The notes beneath the pieces are model-generated. The model was not told the origin of the DNA and ran no database searches. It worked only from the letters and a program-made list of their open reading frames with translations. Shown here piece after piece: positions 10,449-20,002 of a stretch of 64,000 bases of DNA; the first letter of the stretch is position 1; every line of letters starts with the position of its first letter. The position numbers were made by a program, and so were the translations under genes. This stretch comes from Vibrio maerlii (GTDB taxonomy: Bacteria > Pseudomonadota > Gammaproteobacteria > Enterobacterales > Vibrionaceae). The DNA is taken from positions 550,600 through 614,599 of the forward strand of contig NZ_QRHC01000003.1 in assembly GCF_003415655.1 (NCBI RefSeq), written 5' to 3'.

Positions 10449-11156
10449 ATGAAGTTCACCCCACAACTTGAAAGCGCCAAACTCATCAAACGCTACAAGC
10501 GCTTCCTTACCGACATTGAGCTAGCCGATGGCTCGCAACGTACAATTCACTGTGCGAACACTGGCGCTATGACGGGATGTGCGACTCCCGGTGACACGGT
10601 TTGGTTTTCGACCTCTGATAACAAGAAGCGTAAGTACCCAAACAGTTGGGAATGGTCACAAACCCAATTAGGGCATCAAATCTGCGTGAACACCGTGCGT
10701 GCCAACCAACTCGCGGTTGAAGCAATAGAAAACGGAACAATAAAGGAATTAGCCGACTATACTGAGTTGCAAACTGAACGTAAGTACGGGCAAGAGAATA
10801 GCCGAATTGACATCTATTTAGAGTCTGACGAGAGAGCACCTTGTTATATAGAAGTCAAAAGCGTCACTCTATTAGAAGCTAATGGCCAAGGGTACTTCCC
10901 TGATGCGGTTACCACTCGTGGGCAGAAGCACCTGCGTGAGTTAACAGAAATCGTAAAATCTGGGAGCCGAGCGGTACTTTTATTCACTGTTTTACATTCA
11001 GGTATTGAAAAAGTCTCTGCGGCACACCATATAGACGCAAGTTATTCAACATTGTTACAGCAAGCTGTTGCCGCGGGTGTCGAAGTTCTTTGCTACAAAG
11101 CAGAGATAAATGAGCATGAAATGGTGCTAACTCATAGTGTTGAGTTTATCAGTTAA
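10449..11156 (+). CDS. sfsA: DNA/RNA nuclease SfsA (sugar fermentation stimulation protein)
   Basis: The 235-residue protein matches the SfsA family from end to end: N-terminal OB-like segment with LIKRYKRFL and the [10 protein letters not shown] motif near 35-46, then a PD-(D/E)XK nuclease core with YIEVKSVTL near 131-139. SfsA was first described as a stimulator of maltose genes and is now regarded as a nuclease. It sits immediately upstream of dksA, as in E. coli, and transcribes in the same direction. No clear Shine-Dalgarno sequence is seen. Confidence 0.95.
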   Translation: MKFTPQLESAKLIKRYKRFLTDIELADGSQRTIHCANTGAMTGCATPGDTVWFSTSDNKKRKYPNSWEWSQTQLGHQICVNTVRANQLAVEAIENGTIKELADYTELQTERKYGQENSRIDIYLESDERAPCYIEVKSVTLLEANGQGYFPDAVTTRGQKHLRELTEIVKSGSRAVLLFTVLHSGIEKVSAAHHIDASYSTLLQQAVAAGVEVLCYKAEINEHEMVLTHSVEFIS

Positions 11157-11208
11157 ACTCAAAAAGTGATGTTAGTTTCACATTGTGCAAAGATTTAACT
11201 TACGACGT

Positions 11209-11237
11209 TTGCCACCGGCTTTAAGTTTTGCTATAGA
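11209..11237 (+). promoter_or_regulatory. Predicted sigma70 promoter of dksA
   Basis: TTGCCA and TATAGA are separated by exactly 17 bp, followed by a C-rich discriminator (ACCCGCC). A GC-rich discriminator is typical of promoters inhibited by ppGpp/DksA, which would fit autoregulation of dksA; that part is inference. Confidence 0.65.
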
Positions 11238-11241
11238 TACC

Positions 11242-11276
11242 CGCCTTAAATCAACTGGGGATCAGTTGACTAGGCG
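11242..11276 (+). promoter_or_regulatory. Two-tier hairpin in the dksA 5' leader
   Basis: An outer stem CGCCT/AGGCG encloses an inner stem TCAACTG/CAGTTGA with a GGGAT loop, about 20 bp before the dksA start and just before its AGGAGAT ribosome binding site (11282-11288). It begins right after the predicted promoter and should form in the leader RNA. Confidence 0.5.
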
Positions 11277-11293
11277 TAAGTAGGAGATGCGGT

Positions 11294-11740
11294 ATGCCAG
11301 AATCCAAGAAGAAAGCGCTAGGTATCCTAGCCATAGCAGGTGTAGAGCCGTACCAAGAAAAAGCAGGTGAAGAGTACATGTCACCTGAGCAAATGGCTCA
11401 CTTTACAAAAATTTTAGACGCTTGGCGCAACCAGCTAATGGAAGAAGTTGAACGCACTGTGCATCACATGCAAGACGAAGCTGCTAACTTCCCTGATCCA
11501 GTGGATCGCGCCTCTCAAGAAGAAGAGTTCAGCCTAGAGTTACGTAACCGTGACCGTGAGCGCCGTTTGATCAAGAAGATTGAGAAAACACTAAACAAGA
11601 TCGAAGAAGACGATTTCGGTTTCTGTGAATCTTGTGGCATCGAAATCGGTATTCGCCGACTAGAAGCCCGCCCAACTGCAGACCTTTGCATTGACTGTAA
11701 GACACTTGCAGAGATCAAAGAAAAGCAAATGCAGGGCTAA
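11294..11740 (+). CDS. dksA: RNA polymerase-binding transcription factor DksA
   Basis: DksA enters the RNA polymerase secondary channel and, with ppGpp, represses rRNA and activates amino-acid promoters. The 148-residue protein has a coiled coil with the tip motif DPVDRAS (the two acidic residues and Ala of DxxDxA, near 71-76) and a four-cysteine zinc finger, CESCG...CIDC, near 113-138. Strong AGGAGAT ribosome binding site. It lies in the conserved sfsA-dksA-gluQ-pcnB order and is followed by a terminator. Confidence 0.98.
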   Translation: MPESKKKALGILAIAGVEPYQEKAGEEYMSPEQMAHFTKILDAWRNQLMEEVERTVHHMQDEAANFPDPVDRASQEEEFSLELRNRDRERRLIKKIEKTLNKIEEDDFGFCESCGIEIGIRRLEARPTADLCIDCKTLAEIKEKQMQG

Positions 11741-11775
11741 GCGCGCATTTACAGAGCTTTGGCTTTATTACTCGC

Positions 11776-11804
11776 AAAAGGGGGAGCATTCGCTCCCTCT
11801 TTTC
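11776..11804 (+). terminator. Terminator between dksA and gluQ
   Basis: GGGAGC-ATTC-GCTCCC followed by TCTTTT. It ends about 30 bases before the gluQ start, so expression of gluQ from the dksA promoter would depend on read-through, as reported for Shigella. Confidence 0.85.
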
Positions 11805-11832
11805 GTTTGATTTTTTGATTCGACATTTCATT

Positions 11833-12723
11833 ATGACTTATATTGGACGTTTCGCTCCTTCACCCTCTGGGCCACTGCACTTTGGCTCGTTAGTCGCTGC
11901 ATTAGGTAGCTACTTTCAAGCAAAGTCTCAGCAAGGTTTATGGCTGATTCGTATTGAAGACCTTGATCCTCCACGTGAAGTGGAAGGTGCCACGGAGTTA
12001 ATCCTAAAAGCACTCGATGCTTATGGACTGCATAGTGATAAGCCTATTGTCTATCAGAGTGAGCGTCACGACCTTTATCAAGCTCAGATAGAACAGTGGC
12101 TAGAACAAAACCAAGCCTATTACTGCCAATGCACACGCAAGCAAATTAAAGCGACTGGTGGCTTCTATACCGGAACCTGTCGCGGCAAACAGATTTCTGA
12201 TGACAGGCAATGCTCAGTCAGGCTCAAGGTTGATCATCCGATTACTGAGTTCTCTGATGAAAAGCACGGCACGATTTCTATCCCAGAGGATCTTGCGAAA
12301 GAAGACTTCATCATCAAACGCCGTGATGGATTATTTGCGTATAACTTGGCGGTGGTGATAGATGATATTGACCAAGGCATTACAGAGGTTGTGCGCGGCG
12401 CTGATCTCATAGAGCCAACAGGTCGACAAATTAGTCTTTACCATGAACTCGGTGAACCTGAGGTTAAATACCTTCATCTGCCATTAGCTTTAGATGAAAA
12501 CGGTAATAAGCTATCTAAGCAGAATCATGCGACTGCAATCGATTTAGATAACCCAAAACCAACGCTTTTAATGGCAATGACATTTCTTGGCTTTAAAATT
12601 AGCGAAGAATTAGAAGCTCTCAATATAGCTTCAATTATCCAGTGGGGCGTTGATAATTGGTCACTGGATCAATTGCCGTCTGAGACCGAGATCACACCGA
12701 GATTCTCAAATGGCTCGCTGTAA
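11833..12723 (+). CDS. gluQ: Glutamyl-queuosine tRNA(Asp) synthetase
   Basis: GluQRS is a truncated glutamyl-tRNA synthetase paralogue that attaches glutamate to queuosine 34 of tRNA(Asp). The HIGH-like signature is in FAPSPSGPLHFGSL (residues 6-19), the zinc site is CQC...C near 97-117, and the KMSKS-like loop is KLSKQN near 230. The anticodon-binding domain of true GluRS is absent (296 residues). I prefer the ATG at 11833, which gives the family start MTYIGRFAPSP; an in-frame TTG at 11815 adds six residues. No good Shine-Dalgarno precedes either. Confidence 0.94.
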   Translation: MTYIGRFAPSPSGPLHFGSLVAALGSYFQAKSQQGLWLIRIEDLDPPREVEGATELILKALDAYGLHSDKPIVYQSERHDLYQAQIEQWLEQNQAYYCQCTRKQIKATGGFYTGTCRGKQISDDRQCSVRLKVDHPITEFSDEKHGTISIPEDLAKEDFIIKRRDGLFAYNLAVVIDDIDQGITEVVRGADLIEPTGRQISLYHELGEPEVKYLHLPLALDENGNKLSKQNHATAIDLDNPKPTLLMAMTFLGFKISEELEALNIASIIQWGVDNWSLDQLPSETEITPRFSNGSL

Positions 12724-12753
12724 GCTATTATTAGCGCAAATTTTTGCAGCTTA

Positions 12754-14160
12754 ATGCTGAAAACGCGCTTTCAGACTCATAATTGTGAACGCCAAGCCGG
12801 CAAAAGAGATATGACTAAAGATTACACACAACAAGATAGCATTCCTTTTGGAGAGATTGCTCTGCACGTAATTACACGCCAAGAGCACAACATTTCTCGC
12901 AAACAAATCAGCGACAACGCGCTCAAAGTTCTTTACCGCTTAAACGGTGCAGGCTTTGATGCTTATCTTGTTGGTGGTGGTGTGCGCGATTTACTTCTTG
13001 GTGAACAACCAAAAGACTTCGATATTGCAACCAATGCGACACCAGAGCAGATTAAACATCTGTTCCGAAACTGTCGCCTAATCGGCCGTCGATTCCGTCT
13101 GGCGCACATTATGTTTGGACGCGATATTATTGAAGTGGCAACCTTCCGTGGTCACCACCAAGAAACTGTTAAAAATGTCTCTGCACAGTCAGACGAAGGC
13201 ATGTTGCTGCGCGATAACGTATACGGCTCTATCGATGAAGATGCCGAGCGTCGTGATTTCACTGTCAATGCGATGTACTACAACATTGCGGATTACAGCA
13301 TTCACGATTACGCAGGTGGTGTTGAAGACCTAGAAGATAAACTGATTCGTCTGATTGGTGACCCTGAAGTTCGTTATCGTGAAGATCCAGTACGTATGCT
13401 GCGTGCTATTCGCTTTGCCGCAAAGCTAGACTTCGATATTGAAGAAGATACTGCAGCGCCAATCGAAGACCTTGCGCACCTGCTTCGTGATATCCCAGCA
13501 GCCCGCTTATTCGAAGAATCGATCAAACTTCTGCAATCAGGTTATGGTCTAGAAACCTATCACCTCATGCGCGAGTACAACCTATTCCAGCAAATGTTCC
13601 CACTGGTTGCTGAAGAGTTTACCGAAGATTACTCATCACCGACCGAACACATGCTTGATCTCGTTCTCGATTCAACCGATGAACGTATCAATGATGGTAA
13701 GCGTATTAACCCTGCTTTCATGTTTGCCGCTATTCTGTGGTACCCACTCAACCGTGCGGCAGAGAAGCTGATGGATGAACAAGGGCTGAGTCACTACGAT
13801 GCAATCATGGAAGCGAGCAATCACATCCTTGACGAACAAGTAAAGAGCATTGCTATCCCGCGTCGCCATACTGCGACGATTCGCGAGATCTGGCAGCTAC
13901 AACTACGCCTACCACGCCGTAGCGGTAAGCGCGCATTCCGTTTGATGGAGCTGAACAAGTTCCGCGCGGGCTACGACTTCCTCGAAATGCGTGGTGAGGT
14001 TGAACAAGGCGAAACCGAAGAGCTGGCGAAATGGTGGGATACATTCCAACGAGCACCACGCGAAGTTCGTCAAAGCATGGCCAACGCAGTGACCAATGAT
14101 AAGGGTCGCCCACGCCGTCGCCGCAACTACCGTAAGAAAGGTTCAAAGTCTAAATCATGA
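12754..14160 (+). CDS. pcnB: Poly(A) polymerase I
   Basis: PcnB adds 3' poly(A) tails that promote RNA decay and controls copy number of RNAI-type plasmids. The class II nucleotidyltransferase head is clear: LVGGGVRDLLLG, then DFDIATNATPEQ with its acidic pair, and RRDFTVNAM further on. The RNA-binding C-terminus ends in a basic Arg/Lys tail. Length 468 residues from ATG 12754; an internal ATG at 12811, preceded by AAAAGAGAT, would give 449 and cannot be excluded. E. coli pcnB itself uses a non-standard start, so this end is uncertain. The stop overlaps folK by 4 bp. Confidence 0.96.
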   Translation: MLKTRFQTHNCERQAGKRDMTKDYTQQDSIPFGEIALHVITRQEHNISRKQISDNALKVLYRLNGAGFDAYLVGGGVRDLLLGEQPKDFDIATNATPEQIKHLFRNCRLIGRRFRLAHIMFGRDIIEVATFRGHHQETVKNVSAQSDEGMLLRDNVYGSIDEDAERRDFTVNAMYYNIADYSIHDYAGGVEDLEDKLIRLIGDPEVRYREDPVRMLRAIRFAAKLDFDIEEDTAAPIEDLAHLLRDIPAARLFEESIKLLQSGYGLETYHLMREYNLFQQMFPLVAEEFTEDYSSPTEHMLDLVLDSTDERINDGKRINPAFMFAAILWYPLNRAAEKLMDEQGLSHYDAIMEASNHILDEQVKSIAIPRRHTATIREIWQLQLRLPRRSGKRAFRLMELNKFRAGYDFLEMRGEVEQGETEELAKWWDTFQRAPREVRQSMANAVTNDKGRPRRRRNYRKKGSKSKS

Positions 14161-14639
14161 TCCTGGTTTACATTGCGGTAGGTAGCAACCTATCGGATCC
14201 TGAATCACAGGCTAAATCAGCGATTGAAGCGCTAAAAAAGCTACCTAAATCAGAGTTTGTTAGTGCCTCTTCGCTGTATAGTAGCACCCCAATGGGGCCT
14301 CAGAATCAGCCTGATTACATCAATGCTGTAGCCCTAATTAGAACCGAATTAACCCCTCTGGAACTGCTCGATTGCACCCAAGCTATTGAGTTGGAACAGG
14401 GGCGTGTCCGTAAAGATGAGCGCTGGGGCCCAAGGACCCTAGATCTCGACATCATCCTTTACGGCAATGAGGTGATCGATTCCAAGCGTTTGACCGTTCC
14501 TCACTATGGAATGAAAGAACGAGAGTTCGTTCTCTACCCGCTTGCTGAAATCTCACCAAATTTACAACTCCCTGATGGGACTGAGCTAAGTGATCTGCTG
14601 AAGAAAGTAGACCGCAATGGGCTCAACGTCTGGTCTTAA
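14157..14639 (+). CDS. folK: 6-hydroxymethyl-7,8-dihydropterin pyrophosphokinase
   Basis: HPPK transfers pyrophosphate from ATP to the pterin in folate synthesis. The 160-residue protein has GSNL near 8, the loop with RWGPRTLDLDIILYG near 90-105 (signature [KR]xGPRxLDLDI), and VPHYGMKEREFVLYPL. It starts in the ATGA overlap with pcnB, which points to translational coupling. Confidence 0.97.
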   Translation: MILVYIAVGSNLSDPESQAKSAIEALKKLPKSEFVSASSLYSSTPMGPQNQPDYINAVALIRTELTPLELLDCTQAIELEQGRVRKDERWGPRTLDLDIILYGNEVIDSKRLTVPHYGMKEREFVLYPLAEISPNLQLPDGTELSDLLKKVDRNGLNVWS

Positions 14640-14666
14640 TTCGCCAGACCCTAGTAAGGAAATAGA

Positions 14667-15461
14667 ATGAAAAAAATCACCATCAATACTCTTTTGAAGT
14701 GGAAGCAAGAAGGCAAAAAGTTTGCTAGTTCTACCGCTTACGATGCGAGTTTCGCCCAACTATTTGAAAGCCAAGAGATGCCAGTACTACTAGTTGGCGA
14801 CTCTCTAGGTATGGTTCTGCAAGGCAAAGAAGATACGCTTCCTGTTACCGTTGAAGATATCGCCTACCACACAAAATGTGTGCGTGCTGGCAGCCCAAAT
14901 AGTCTACTCATGGCTGACATGCCATTCATGAGTTATGCAACCCCTGAACAAGCTTGTCAAAACGCTGCTGCACTCATGCGTGCAGGCGCTAACATGGTGA
15001 AGCTAGAGGGTGGTGATTGGTTAGTTGATACCGTTAAGATGCTGACGGAGCGCGCGGTACCTGTGTGTGCTCACCTAGGACTAACACCACAATCCGTAAA
15101 CATCTTCGGCGGCTATAAAGTTCAAGGCCGTGAAGACGCTCAAGCGGATAAAATGGTTCAAGATGCACTGGCGCTACAACACGCAGGTGCTCAGATTATT
15201 CTGCTTGAATGTGTTCCTGCCTCTCTTGCTGAGCGTATTACTAAAGCGGTAAACGTACCAGTCATCGGCATCGGTGCTGGCAACGTAACAGACGGTCAGA
15301 TTCTTGTAATGCATGACATGTTTGGCATTTCTGCGAATTACATGCCTAAGTTCTCTAAGAATTTCTTAACTGAAACTGGTGATATGCGTAAAGCTGTGGC
15401 TCAATATATTTCTGATGTTGAATCTGGTGCTTTCCCAGATGACGCACACACTATTGCCTAG
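14667..15461 (+). CDS. panB: 3-methyl-2-oxobutanoate hydroxymethyltransferase
   Basis: PanB makes ketopantoate from alpha-ketoisovalerate and methylene-tetrahydrofolate, the first committed step of pantothenate synthesis. The 264-residue TIM barrel shows [22 protein letters not shown] near 42-54, MADMPF with a metal-site Asp, and [18 protein letters not shown] near 200. Good AAGGA ribosome binding site. It is followed 8 bp later by panC, and the supply of folate by the upstream folK fits its cofactor need. Confidence 0.98.
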   Translation: MKKITINTLLKWKQEGKKFASSTAYDASFAQLFESQEMPVLLVGDSLGMVLQGKEDTLPVTVEDIAYHTKCVRAGSPNSLLMADMPFMSYATPEQACQNAAALMRAGANMVKLEGGDWLVDTVKMLTERAVPVCAHLGLTPQSVNIFGGYKVQGREDAQADKMVQDALALQHAGAQIILLECVPASLAERITKAVNVPVIGIGAGNVTDGQILVMHDMFGISANYMPKFSKNFLTETGDMRKAVAQYISDVESGAFPDDAHTIA

Positions 15462-15469
15462 GAGTCACA

Positions 15470-16372
15470 ATGCAAACATTTGCTGATGTTGTTGAACTAA
15501 GAGATCAGATCAAGCAGTTAAAGCGCGAAGGTCGCAAAGTTGCTTTCGTTCCAACTATGGGTAATCTTCACGAAGGTCACCTAACTCTAGTTCGTGAAGC
15601 GCGTAAACATGCAGATATCGTTGTCGTTAGTATTTTCGTTAACCCAATGCAGTTCGAGCGTGCTGACGATTTGGCTAACTACCCTCGCACTCTTGAGGAT
15701 GACCTCGCGAAACTGAATGGTGAAGGTGTTGAGTTGGTCTTTACTCCAACTCCAGAAGTAATGTACCCAGAAGGCCTAGATAAGCAGACTTCTGTCGAGG
15801 TACCGGGTCTATCAACCATGCTAGAAGGTGCCTCTCGCCCAGGTCACTTCCGTGGTGTGGCAACTATTGTTACTAAGCTGTTCAACATCGTTCAACCTGA
15901 CGTTGCATGCTTTGGCGAAAAAGACTTCCAACAACTTGCAGTTATCCGCCAAATGACACTAGACCTATGCCTAGATATCGAGATCATTGGCGTATCAACG
16001 GTTCGTGAAATGGATGGCCTAGCAATGAGCTCGCGCAATGGTCTACTTACTATTGATGAACGTCAGCGTGCTCCTGTCTTAGCCCGTACAATGCGTTGGA
16101 TTAGCAGTGCCATTCGTGGGGGGCGAGATGATTACGCTTCGGTTATCGAAGATGCGGAAGATCAACTACGCGCTGCAGATCTACAACCCGATGAGATCTT
16201 CATCCGTGATGCTCGCACGCTACAACCCGTTGGTACAGAGACCACACAAGTGGTGATTCTGATGTCTGCATTCCTCGGTAAAGCCCGCCTAATCGACAAC
16301 CAGACCCTAGAGTTGGCAGTTGAGACGAAAGAAGAGCAGAACTCTGAAGCAACACCTGAAGCGGAAGAATAG
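15470..16372 (+). CDS. panC: Pantothenate synthetase
   Basis: PanC condenses pantoate and beta-alanine using ATP via pantoyl adenylate. The nucleotidyl-transferase fold shows [14 protein letters not shown] near 28-41 (the HIGH-like HEGH), FVNPMQF, and the KMSKS-like MSSRNGLL near 186-193. Its AGGAG site overlaps the panB stop. The C-terminus carries a Glu-rich tail of about 18 residues that looks dispensable. Confidence 0.98.
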   Translation: MQTFADVVELRDQIKQLKREGRKVAFVPTMGNLHEGHLTLVREARKHADIVVVSIFVNPMQFERADDLANYPRTLEDDLAKLNGEGVELVFTPTPEVMYPEGLDKQTSVEVPGLSTMLEGASRPGHFRGVATIVTKLFNIVQPDVACFGEKDFQQLAVIRQMTLDLCLDIEIIGVSTVREMDGLAMSSRNGLLTIDERQRAPVLARTMRWISSAIRGGRDDYASVIEDAEDQLRAADLQPDEIFIRDARTLQPVGTETTQVVILMSAFLGKARLIDNQTLELAVETKEEQNSEATPEAEE

Positions 16373-16377
16373 GAAAC

Positions 16378-16398
16378 AGCTTCTAGCTTCTAGCTTCT
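16378..16398. repeat. Three 7-bp tandem repeats (AGCTTCT) after panC
   Basis: Three perfect head-to-tail copies of AGCTTCT begin 6 bases after the panC stop and create CTAG at each junction. They resemble, in reverse complement, the AGAGAGCT arrays at 22514 and 37898. Confidence 0.7.
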
Positions 16399-16411
16399 AA
16401 AGCGAGACATA

Positions 16412-16453
16412 AAAAACGAAGGGCTGATGTAAACACATCAGCCCTTCTTTTTT
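16412..16453. terminator. Bidirectional terminator between panC and yadH
   Basis: A 13-bp stem (GAAGGGCTGATGT with its complement, loop AAAC) has a T run on both sides, so it can serve the convergent panBC and yadGH transcripts. Confidence 0.9.
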
Positions 16454-16469
16454 CTTAAGATGAGTAATC

Positions 16470-17240
16470 TTAGCTTCTTAAGCCAATACCACGTGTTACT
16501 AGGTAGTGTGCAATTGCATATAGAACAACAACAAAGATACCGAGCACACCGAATGAGGTTACGATACCAACGTCCGACACGCCCAAGAAGCCGTAACGGA
16601 AAGCATTCACCATGTAGACAATTGGATTAATCTTCGATACGCCCTGCCAAAACTCCGGAAGCAAGCTAATCGAGTAGAATACACCACCTAAGTATGTGAG
16701 TGGGGTGAGTACAAAAGTTGGGATGATTGAGATGTCATCGAATGTACGTGCAAACACAGCATTGATTAAGCCCCCTAGCGCAAACACGACCGAGGTTAAG
16801 AAAACGGTCGCAACAATCACGCCCCAATGCTGAACCTGTAGATCGACAAAGAATAGAGATACAAAAGTCACTATCGTGCCGACTAGCAGACCACGAACCA
16901 CTCCACCCATAACAAAGCCGGCAATAATGACATAGTTTGGTACTGGTGCCACCAACAGCTCTTCGATATTCTTTTGGAACTTAGCACTAAAGAATGACGA
17001 CGCCACATTGGAGTATGAGTTAGTGATAACCGACATCATAATAAGGCCAGGAACAATATACTCCATGTAACTAAAGCCGTTCATTTCACCAATTCGAGAA
17101 CCAATCAGGCTACCGAAGATGATGAAATATAGAGTCATGGTGATCGCTGGCGGTACCAAAGTTTGTACCCAGATACGGGTAAAGCGGTTAATTTCTTTCG
17201 TTAGCAGGCTGCAAAAAGCCGTCCAATATAAACTGTACAT
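16470..17240 (-). CDS. yadH: ABC-2 type transporter permease YadH
   Basis: A 256-residue polytopic inner-membrane protein of the ABC-2 family with about six hydrophobic segments; same length as E. coli YadH and with the family stretches RIWVQTLVPP and FVLTPLTYLGGVFYS. With YadG it forms an exporter of unknown substrate. I set the start at ATG 17240 (MYSLYW), one base past the yadG stop, because GGGGAG lies about 11 bases upstream; a longer start at 17264 would overlap yadG. Confidence 0.93.
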   Translation of the reverse strand: MYSLYWTAFCSLLTKEINRFTRIWVQTLVPPAITMTLYFIIFGSLIGSRIGEMNGFSYMEYIVPGLIMMSVITNSYSNVASSFFSAKFQKNIEELLVAPVPNYVIIAGFVMGGVVRGLLVGTIVTFVSLFFVDLQVQHWGVIVATVFLTSVVFALGGLINAVFARTFDDISIIPTFVLTPLTYLGGVFYSISLLPEFWQGVSKINPIVYMVNAFRYGFLGVSDVGIVTSFGVLGIFVVVLYAIAHYLVTRGIGLRS

Positions 17241-17241
17241 T

Positions 17242-18165
17242 TTATTTGCTCTCCCCTTGCTCACGGACTATGCTCACAAACAGCTCTTCCAACCGGTTAG
17301 CCTTATTGCGCATCGACATTACCCTCACTCCCGATTGCGTTAGCTGTGTAAAGACGTGGTTCAACCCCTGTGTTTTCTCCAGCTCAATCTCAAGCGAACC
17401 ATTAACTATGTTCTGCGAGTTCACTCCCTCAAGCTGGGGAACATTGCTATCGCTTTCTAGGTCAAGGATAAAGGTTTCAACGTGAAGCTTATTAAGGAGG
17501 TCTTTCATCGTCGTGTTCTCAATCAGCTCACCTCTGTTAATGATGCCGATATTGCGACACAACATTTCAGCTTCTTCGAGATAGTGAGTGGTCAGGATGA
17601 TGGTAATGCCCTGTTCTTTATTGATCTCTTTAAGAAATTCCCACATAGAGCGGCGCAGTTCGATATCAACACCAGCGGTTGGTTCATCAAGAATCAGCAG
17701 TTTAGGTTCATGCATCAACGCACGTGCAATCATTAAACGGCGCTTCATACCACCAGACAGGTTTCGCGCACGTTCACTACGTTTTCCCCACAAATCGAGC
17801 TTAGTTAGATACTTTTCTGCACGCTGCTTTGCTAAAGATTTTGACACACCATAGTAACCCGCTTGTTGAAGCACAATCTGTTCGACCGTTTCAAACTGGT
17901 TAAAATTAAACTCTTGCGGAACAAGACCGAGATTCTGTTTCGCTAGTTCCAAGTCGGTGTCGATGTCGTAACCGAATACTTTTACCTTGCCAGATGTTTT
18001 ATTAACCAGCGAAGAGATAACACCGATGGTCGTTGATTTACCCGCACCATTTGGTCCAAGCAAGGCGTAGAAGTCGCCTTTCTCTACTTTAAGGCTTACA
18101 CCCTTTAATGCTTCAAACCCGCCGGCATAGGTCTTACGAAGCTGCTCTATTTCTAATGCGTACAT
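17242..18165 (-). CDS. yadG: ABC transporter ATP-binding protein YadG
   Basis: ATPase partner of YadH. Walker A is GPNGAGKSTT near 38-47, signature LSGGMKRR near 138, Walker B LLILDEPTAGVD near 157, switch His in LTTHYLEEAE. The start MYALEIEQL at 18165 aligns with E. coli YadG; an upstream GTG at 18174 adds three residues. No strong Shine-Dalgarno is visible. Substrate unknown. Confidence 0.93.
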   Translation of the reverse strand: MYALEIEQLRKTYAGGFEALKGVSLKVEKGDFYALLGPNGAGKSTTIGVISSLVNKTSGKVKVFGYDIDTDLELAKQNLGLVPQEFNFNQFETVEQIVLQQAGYYGVSKSLAKQRAEKYLTKLDLWGKRSERARNLSGGMKRRLMIARALMHEPKLLILDEPTAGVDIELRRSMWEFLKEINKEQGITIILTTHYLEEAEMLCRNIGIINRGELIENTTMKDLLNKLHVETFILDLESDSNVPQLEGVNSQNIVNGSLEIELEKTQGLNHVFTQLTQSGVRVMSMRNKANRLEELFVSIVREQGESK

Positions 18166-18280
18166 AATCAGCACTGCTCTTGTATTGTAATTAATCGCGA
18201 TTCAAGTCTAGCTAACAGATGAAGACTCAAGAGGGTTATTTCAAGCCTGACCCCATAAATATTTTCAGATATCTAGAAAT

Positions 18281-18308
18281 GAAAAGCGCAGCTCTCTGGC
18301 TGCGCTTG
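18281..18308 (-). terminator. Terminator of the SulP gene
   Basis: A 9-bp stem AAGCGCAGC/GCTGCGCTT on the minus strand with a short TTTTC tail, 15 bp past the stop. Confidence 0.75.
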
Positions 18309-18322
18309 AAGAAGAACCCTTT

Positions 18323-20002
18323 CTAGATTGAATAGTCCAGCTCAGGATCTTTTGGCTCTTTGTCTAAGTGGCGCAGCGAGGCCTTTAGTGCCTCATAGCG
18401 GAATGAGTAAGTATTCTCATCCGGCACAAGATCCAACACATGGAACTTCTCAAGCTGCTGCCTGGTTTGCTCACTTGGGCAAAGTAAGAACACCTCACAG
18501 TTTGCCTCGACAGCATCCTTAATCGCATTCTCCAGTGCCAAGCCGACCGTTACATCAATCATAGGAACATCAGTTAAATCGAGGATCATCACCTCGTATT
18601 CTTCAATACTAGAATGCTGGCGAGATATCGCTTTCGATACACTGAAGATCATTGGCCCCGACAAGTAAAAGAATAATACCTTGCCATTCGCTTGATCCAG
18701 TAGACCACGCTCACTTTCAGTCAACGGAACATTATCTTCATCGGCATCACTGATTGCTTTTACATGGTGTTCTTGCACTCGACTCAAACGCTCGATGATG
18801 ATGATATTCGAAATAAAAACACCCAAGCCAACTGCTGCGATCAAATCGACGAAGACCGTCAATAGCATCACACCGTACATCACCGCCATACCAGGGAAAC
18901 TCACCTTATGCGCTCGCTGTATAAAGCTCCAATCGAGAATATTGAAACCAACATACACGGCAATACCCGCCAGTACCGCCATCGGGATTGGCTCAGTTAA
19001 GCCCCCTGCAACCAATACCACTAGTGCCAAAACCAGTGCACGAACAACACCAGACAGTGGCGAACGTGCGCCAACCTGAATGTTAGTCACTGTTCCCATA
19101 GTTGCACCAGCACCAGGAAGTGCACCAAACAGACCAGAGATCATGTTTGCAAGGCCCTGACCGCGCAGTTCTTTATCTGAGTCATGCTCTTTACGAGTCA
19201 GTGAATCACCAATAACCGCTGTCAGCAAAGTATCAATACAGCCCAACGTACCTAACACGAGAGCATCGATCACCATCGCGGTGAACATCTCACTGTTGAA
19301 GGTTGGGATGACCAGAGAAGGCAGACCCGCAGGGATTTCACCGATGCGGCGAATGCTCTCGGTATCAAACAGAATGATAGAGATGAGTGTAACCACGACC
19401 AACGCTACCAGCTGAGCTGGTACGTAACGTCGAAGGTGCTTAGGAAATAGGAACAGAATCGCTAGCGTCGCTGCACCAAGTAACAGCTCTTTGAAATCGA
19501 TATTAGAAAGCAGGTCTGGGATGGCATTCAAGGTACCTATAACACCACCAGGAGGCGCTGGATGCCCCAATAATGGGGAGAGCTGAAGGATTATCAGAAT
19601 CACACCAATACCTGACATAAAACCAGATATTACGCTGTAAGGCATTAAGGTAACGTACTTACCAAGTTTCAATGTACCCAGTAAGATCTGAAATGCACCT
19701 GCCATCATGACCACAGTAAAGGTCATCGCCATACCGGTTTCCGGATATTTCGCCATCATGCCAGTCAGTACAGCCGTCATGATCACCGTCATCGGTCCGG
19801 TAGGCTCAGAGATCAAGGTTGATGAACCACCAAATAGAGAGGCAAACAGCCCCACCATAATTGCACCCCACAAGCCTGCTTCTGCGCCTGCACCAGATGC
19901 AACACCAAAGGCCAGAGCTAGGGGTAGTGAGATAATTGCGGTTGTGACACCACCGAAAATATCTCCTTTAAGGCTCATGCCTTCAAACCGTTGTCCAAAC
20001 AC
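18323..20002 (-). CDS. SulP (SLC26) family anion transporter with STAS domain
   Basis: An inner-membrane transporter of about 12 segments (residues 10-410), with the SulP stretch ISLPLALAFGVASGAG near 23 and EPTGPMTV near 65, and a cytosolic STAS domain near 425-530. Family members carry sulfate, bicarbonate, fumarate or other anions. Because it is divergent from the beta-carbonic anhydrase gene, bicarbonate uptake is a reasonable inference, not shown by sequence. Start chosen at GTG 20002 with AGGGAG seven bases upstream (559 residues); an in-frame extension to 20047 lacks a ribosome binding site. Confidence 0.88.
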   Translation of the reverse strand: MFGQRFEGMSLKGDIFGGVTTAIISLPLALAFGVASGAGAEAGLWGAIMVGLFASLFGGSSTLISEPTGPMTVIMTAVLTGMMAKYPETGMAMTFTVVMMAGAFQILLGTLKLGKYVTLMPYSVISGFMSGIGVILIILQLSPLLGHPAPPGGVIGTLNAIPDLLSNIDFKELLLGAATLAILFLFPKHLRRYVPAQLVALVVVTLISIILFDTESIRRIGEIPAGLPSLVIPTFNSEMFTAMVIDALVLGTLGCIDTLLTAVIGDSLTRKEHDSDKELRGQGLANMISGLFGALPGAGATMGTVTNIQVGARSPLSGVVRALVLALVVLVAGGLTEPIPMAVLAGIAVYVGFNILDWSFIQRAHKVSFPGMAVMYGVMLLTVFVDLIAAVGLGVFISNIIIIERLSRVQEHHVKAISDADEDNVPLTESERGLLDQANGKVLFFYLSGPMIFSVSKAISRQHSSIEEYEVMILDLTDVPMIDVTVGLALENAIKDAVEANCEVFLLCPSEQTRQQLEKFHVLDLVPDENTYSFRYEALKASLRHLDKEPKDPELDYSI

